This document shows, piece by piece, positions 6,516 to 8,362 of a DNA stretch of 8,362 nucleotides. The stretch's first letter is position 1. Each line of letters starts with the position of its first letter. The notes beneath the pieces are model-generated. The model worked only from the letters and a program-made list of their open reading frames with translations. It was not told the origin of the DNA and did not search any database. Source of the stretch: a bacterium (lineage in GTDB: Bacteria; Nitrospinota_A; UBA7883; JACRGQ01); assembly GCA_021815535.1 (NCBI GenBank), contig JAKAGL010000093.1, positions 1 through 8,362 on the forward strand. Direction: 5' to 3'. The translations under genes and the position numbers were made by a program.

Positions 6516-8060
6516 GTGAAAAACTGGAGCAACGAGGTCAAGGTCGGCCTCTTCATCATCGGCGTGCTGAGCGTGCTTTTTTATCTCACCTTCAACGTTG
6601 GCGGCAAGCGGATGTTCGGCACGAAGAGTCAGCAGACCTTCTTCATCCATTTCTCCGCCATCACCGGCGTGACAGAAAAATCCGAAGTGCGAATGGCCGG
6701 CGTGAAGATCGGCGAAGTGAAGAAAATAGTTCTCGATAACTACCGCGCCAAAGTCATCGTAGACTTGACGGAGACCTGCAATATTCCCATCGATTCCATC
6801 GCCAAGGTTCAGGGTAAAGGGCTGTTGGGTGAAAAATTCGTGGAGATCGTTCCGGGAACCTCAACCACGTATGTGCCAAACGGCGGCGAGCTGATGCAGA
6901 GCGTTTCCCCCGCCAATCTTGACGATATCGTGGCAAAACTCAGCGGTGCGCTGGACGACATCAAGTCGGTAACGGAATCGCTTAAGGATTCGCTTGGTTC
7001 GTCGGAGGGAAAGCAGGGCCTCAAATCGATTATCACCAATCTATCTTCGCTCAGCGCCGATTTGCAGAGCGTGGTGGGGGGTAACAAGGAACGTCTTAAC
7101 AGCATCATTTTGAACGTTGACAAGGCCGCGAACCTTATCCAGTCGATGCTTGCTGAAAACCGCGAAAACCTGCGCGGCAGCGTGGAAAGCGCCAATAAAA
7201 CACTGAAGACATTCAGTGATAAAGCCCCCGAATTGCTTTCCCATCTGGATGCGGCCGCGGCAGGCATAAAAGAGATGGTGATGGAAAACCGGGAAAACGT
7301 AAAACTGGGGATAAGCAACTTGAAAGATGCCGGCAGCAACATCAATCAAGTGATCAACGACAACCGTGAGAACCTGAAAGTGGCGATGGCAAATCTGAAA
7401 AGCAGTTCGGAAAAGCTTGATAAGATAATGGATAACGTCAAGCAGATATCCGGAAAGATGGAGAAGGGCGAAGGAACCATCGGCCGCCTGATACAGGATG
7501 ACGAAGTGTATACGAATCTCAACCAAACCCTCGAAAGTACCAACAACCTGGCCAGAAAGGTTGAGCATCTCAAAATGGGCATTGGTGTGCGCGCCGAACG
7601 GCAAACTGACCAACAGCGGACTAAAGCGTATTTCTCGTTACGTATAAAACCGCGCGAAGACAAATACTACATGATCGAAATCAGCGAGGATGTGCGTCGC
7701 CCGCTTGCGGTGCGCAACCAGCTGAACTCGCTACTGTATACATTTTATATCGCCAAGCGGTACGGCGACGTGACCTTGCGGGGCGGTCTGGTGGAATCCA
7801 GCGCAGGTGTGGGTGTTGACTTTCATGGCTTGGACGACAAGGCGGAGTTGAATCTCGATGCCTACAATTTTTCGGGATACGACGCCAATTCGGTCAACCC
7901 GCAGGTGAAGGTCACCGCCAAATACTATTTCCAAAAGTACTTGTATGTATATCTGGGGGGAGACGAACTGTTTAACGAATACTACCGCACATTCATTGCC
8001 GGCGTCGGCATCATGGCGGACGAGGATGACTTCAAGTTTTTCCTTGGCAGGTTGTTCTAA
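6516..8060 (+). CDS. mlaD: Long MlaD/MCE-domain protein with coiled-coil and beta-rich C-terminus
   Basis: This is the MCE component of the lipid transporter: anchored in the inner membrane, its MCE domains form a hexameric ring with a lipid channel above MlaE. The 514 residues split into an N-terminal helix (about 9-27), an MCE domain (about 38-115, including VRMAGVKIGEV and the pore-loop-like KGLLGEKFVEI), a long helical/coiled-coil stretch (about 130-350), and a C-terminal domain (about 369-514) of alternating beta strands. The helical part repeats NREN(L/V) at 215, 258 and 283, with a related NKERL at 190. It ends with GEGTIGRLIQDDEVYTNL (318-335), which I recall as common in long MCE proteins. 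The C-terminus finishes in FKFFLGRLF, like an outer-membrane beta-signal. E. coli MlaD is about 180 residues and lacks the last two parts. The GTG start abuts the mlaF stop, with AGGGA 8 nt upstream. Confidence 0.9.
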   Translation: MKNWSNEVKVGLFIIGVLSVLFYLTFNVGGKRMFGTKSQQTFFIHFSAITGVTEKSEVRMAGVKIGEVKKIVLDNYRAKVIVDLTETCNIPIDSIAKVQGKGLLGEKFVEIVPGTSTTYVPNGGELMQSVSPANLDDIVAKLSGALDDIKSVTESLKDSLGSSEGKQGLKSIITNLSSLSADLQSVVGGNKERLNSIILNVDKAANLIQSMLAENRENLRGSVESANKTLKTFSDKAPELLSHLDAAAAGIKEMVMENRENVKLGISNLKDAGSNINQVINDNRENLKVAMANLKSSSEKLDKIMDNVKQISGKMEKGEGTIGRLIQDDEVYTNLNQTLESTNNLARKVEHLKMGIGVRAERQTDQQRTKAYFSLRIKPREDKYYMIEISEDVRRPLAVRNQLNSLLYTFYIAKRYGDVTLRGGLVESSAGVGVDFHGLDDKAELNLDAYNFSGYDANSVNPQVKVTAKYYFQKYLYVYLGGDELFNEYYRTFIAGVGIMADEDDFKFFLGRLF

Positions 8061-8067
8061 TTTGGGC

Positions 8068-8362
8068 GTGTTCTCATTTACGCTTCTGGCAAAAGACGGC
8101 AGTGCCAGAAGGGGGGAGATCGTAACCGGTACTGGCAAGGTAATACAGACACCTGCATTTATGCCTGTCGGCACCCAGGGGACGGTGAAGACGCTCTCCC
8201 CCGAAGATGTCAAGGCCGCTGGCGCTGAAATCATCCTTTCCAACACCTATCATCTCTATCTGCGCCCCGGCCACAAACTTATCGAAACACTGGGGGGGCT
8301 TCAGAAATTCATGAATTGGCCCGGACCGATATTGACCGACAGCGGCGGCTTTCAGGTCTTTT
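8068..8362 (+). CDS. tgt: Queuine tRNA-ribosyltransferase (Tgt), N-terminal part only
   Basis: Tgt swaps guanine at the wobble position (G34) of tRNAs for Asp, Asn, His and Tyr with preQ1, the key step of queuosine modification. The first 98 residues are visible: ETPAFMPVGT-like VIQTPAFMPVGTQGTVKTL (25-43), ILSNTYHLYLRPG (56-68), and TDSGGFQVF (90-98). The last contains Asp91, equivalent to the conserved active-site Asp of the DSGGFQ motif. The nucleophilic Asp and zinc site lie beyond the window. GTG 8068 gives the family-standard start (FSFTLLAKDG); TTG 8062 is an in-frame alternative better spaced (10 nt) from AGG at 8049-8051. The gene starts 7 bp after mlaD and is probably co-transcribed with it. 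Functional linkage to lipid transport is not implied. Confidence 0.95.
   Translation, partial: MFSFTLLAKDGSARRGEIVTGTGKVIQTPAFMPVGTQGTVKTLSPEDVKAAGAEIILSNTYHLYLRPGHKLIETLGGLQKFMNWPGPILTDSGGFQVF
8083..8111 (+). repeat. Perfect 9-bp inverted repeat (possible mRNA hairpin) in the first codons of tgt
   Basis: CTTCTGGCA (8083-8091) and TGCCAGAAG (8103-8111) are exact reverse complements separated by 11 nt. The structure covers codons 6-15 of tgt when read from GTG 8068. An RNA stem there would lie at the downstream edge of an initiating ribosome's footprint and could tune translation of tgt within the mla transcript. There is no T-run after it, so it is not a rho-independent terminator. One such repeat in a window this long is not improbable by chance. 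Confidence 0.35.

Noticed and set aside
7041..7613. A 190-codon minus-strand frame inside mlaD
   Set aside because: Antisense to the coiled-coil and MCE-linked region of mlaD; likely a by-product of the regular codon pattern in the repeats.

Overview
The window reads as ordinary chromosomal DNA from a Gram-negative (two-membrane) bacterium, densely packed with genes of moderate GC. The MlaE/MlaF/MlaD (MCE) lipid-transport genes require an outer membrane. The long MlaD with a beta-rich C-terminus ending in Phe resembles MCE proteins I associate with Desulfobacterota/deltaproteobacteria-like and related lineages; this placement is inference from protein style, not a database match. There are no tRNA or rRNA genes, insertion sequences, prophage genes or CRISPR arrays in view.

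Layout: (1) 1-606, minus strand: the N-terminal 202 residues of ScpA, cut by the window edge. (2) 607-695: a short divergent spacer with a probable scpA promoter and a perfect 11-bp inverted repeat. (3) 696-2890, plus strand: an uncharacterised 108-residue three-helix membrane protein, then an overlapping pair of peptide-type ABC permeases (DppB/OppB and DppC/OppC families) without ATPase or binding-protein genes nearby. (4) 2910-4712, minus strand: full-length uvrC, convergent with the permease operon and separated from it by 19 bp. (5) 4713-4929: a 217-bp divergent spacer with weak promoter candidates in both directions and a small palindrome. (6) 4930-8060, plus strand: mlaE-mlaF-mlaD, tightly coupled (TGATG overlap, then zero gap). 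(7) 8068 to the right edge: the start of tgt, probably in the same transcript.

Functionally, MlaE (permease) and MlaF (ATPase) form the inner-membrane engine, and MlaD provides the MCE ring. Here MlaD is 514 residues instead of the roughly 180 of E. coli: membrane anchor, MCE domain, about 220 residues of helical/coiled-coil sequence with a recurring NREN motif, and a beta-strand-rich C-terminus of about 145 residues with an outer-membrane-barrel-like ending. No mlaC or mlaB is present. The layout suggests a lipid conduit in which one protein type spans the periplasm. This is the most interesting item in the window. Other points are a Ser in place of the first Fe-S cysteine of UvrC, a possibly leaderless uvrC transcript, the operator-like repeat at 645-680, and a hairpin in the first codons of tgt. 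I see no strong evidence for an entirely unknown multi-gene system.
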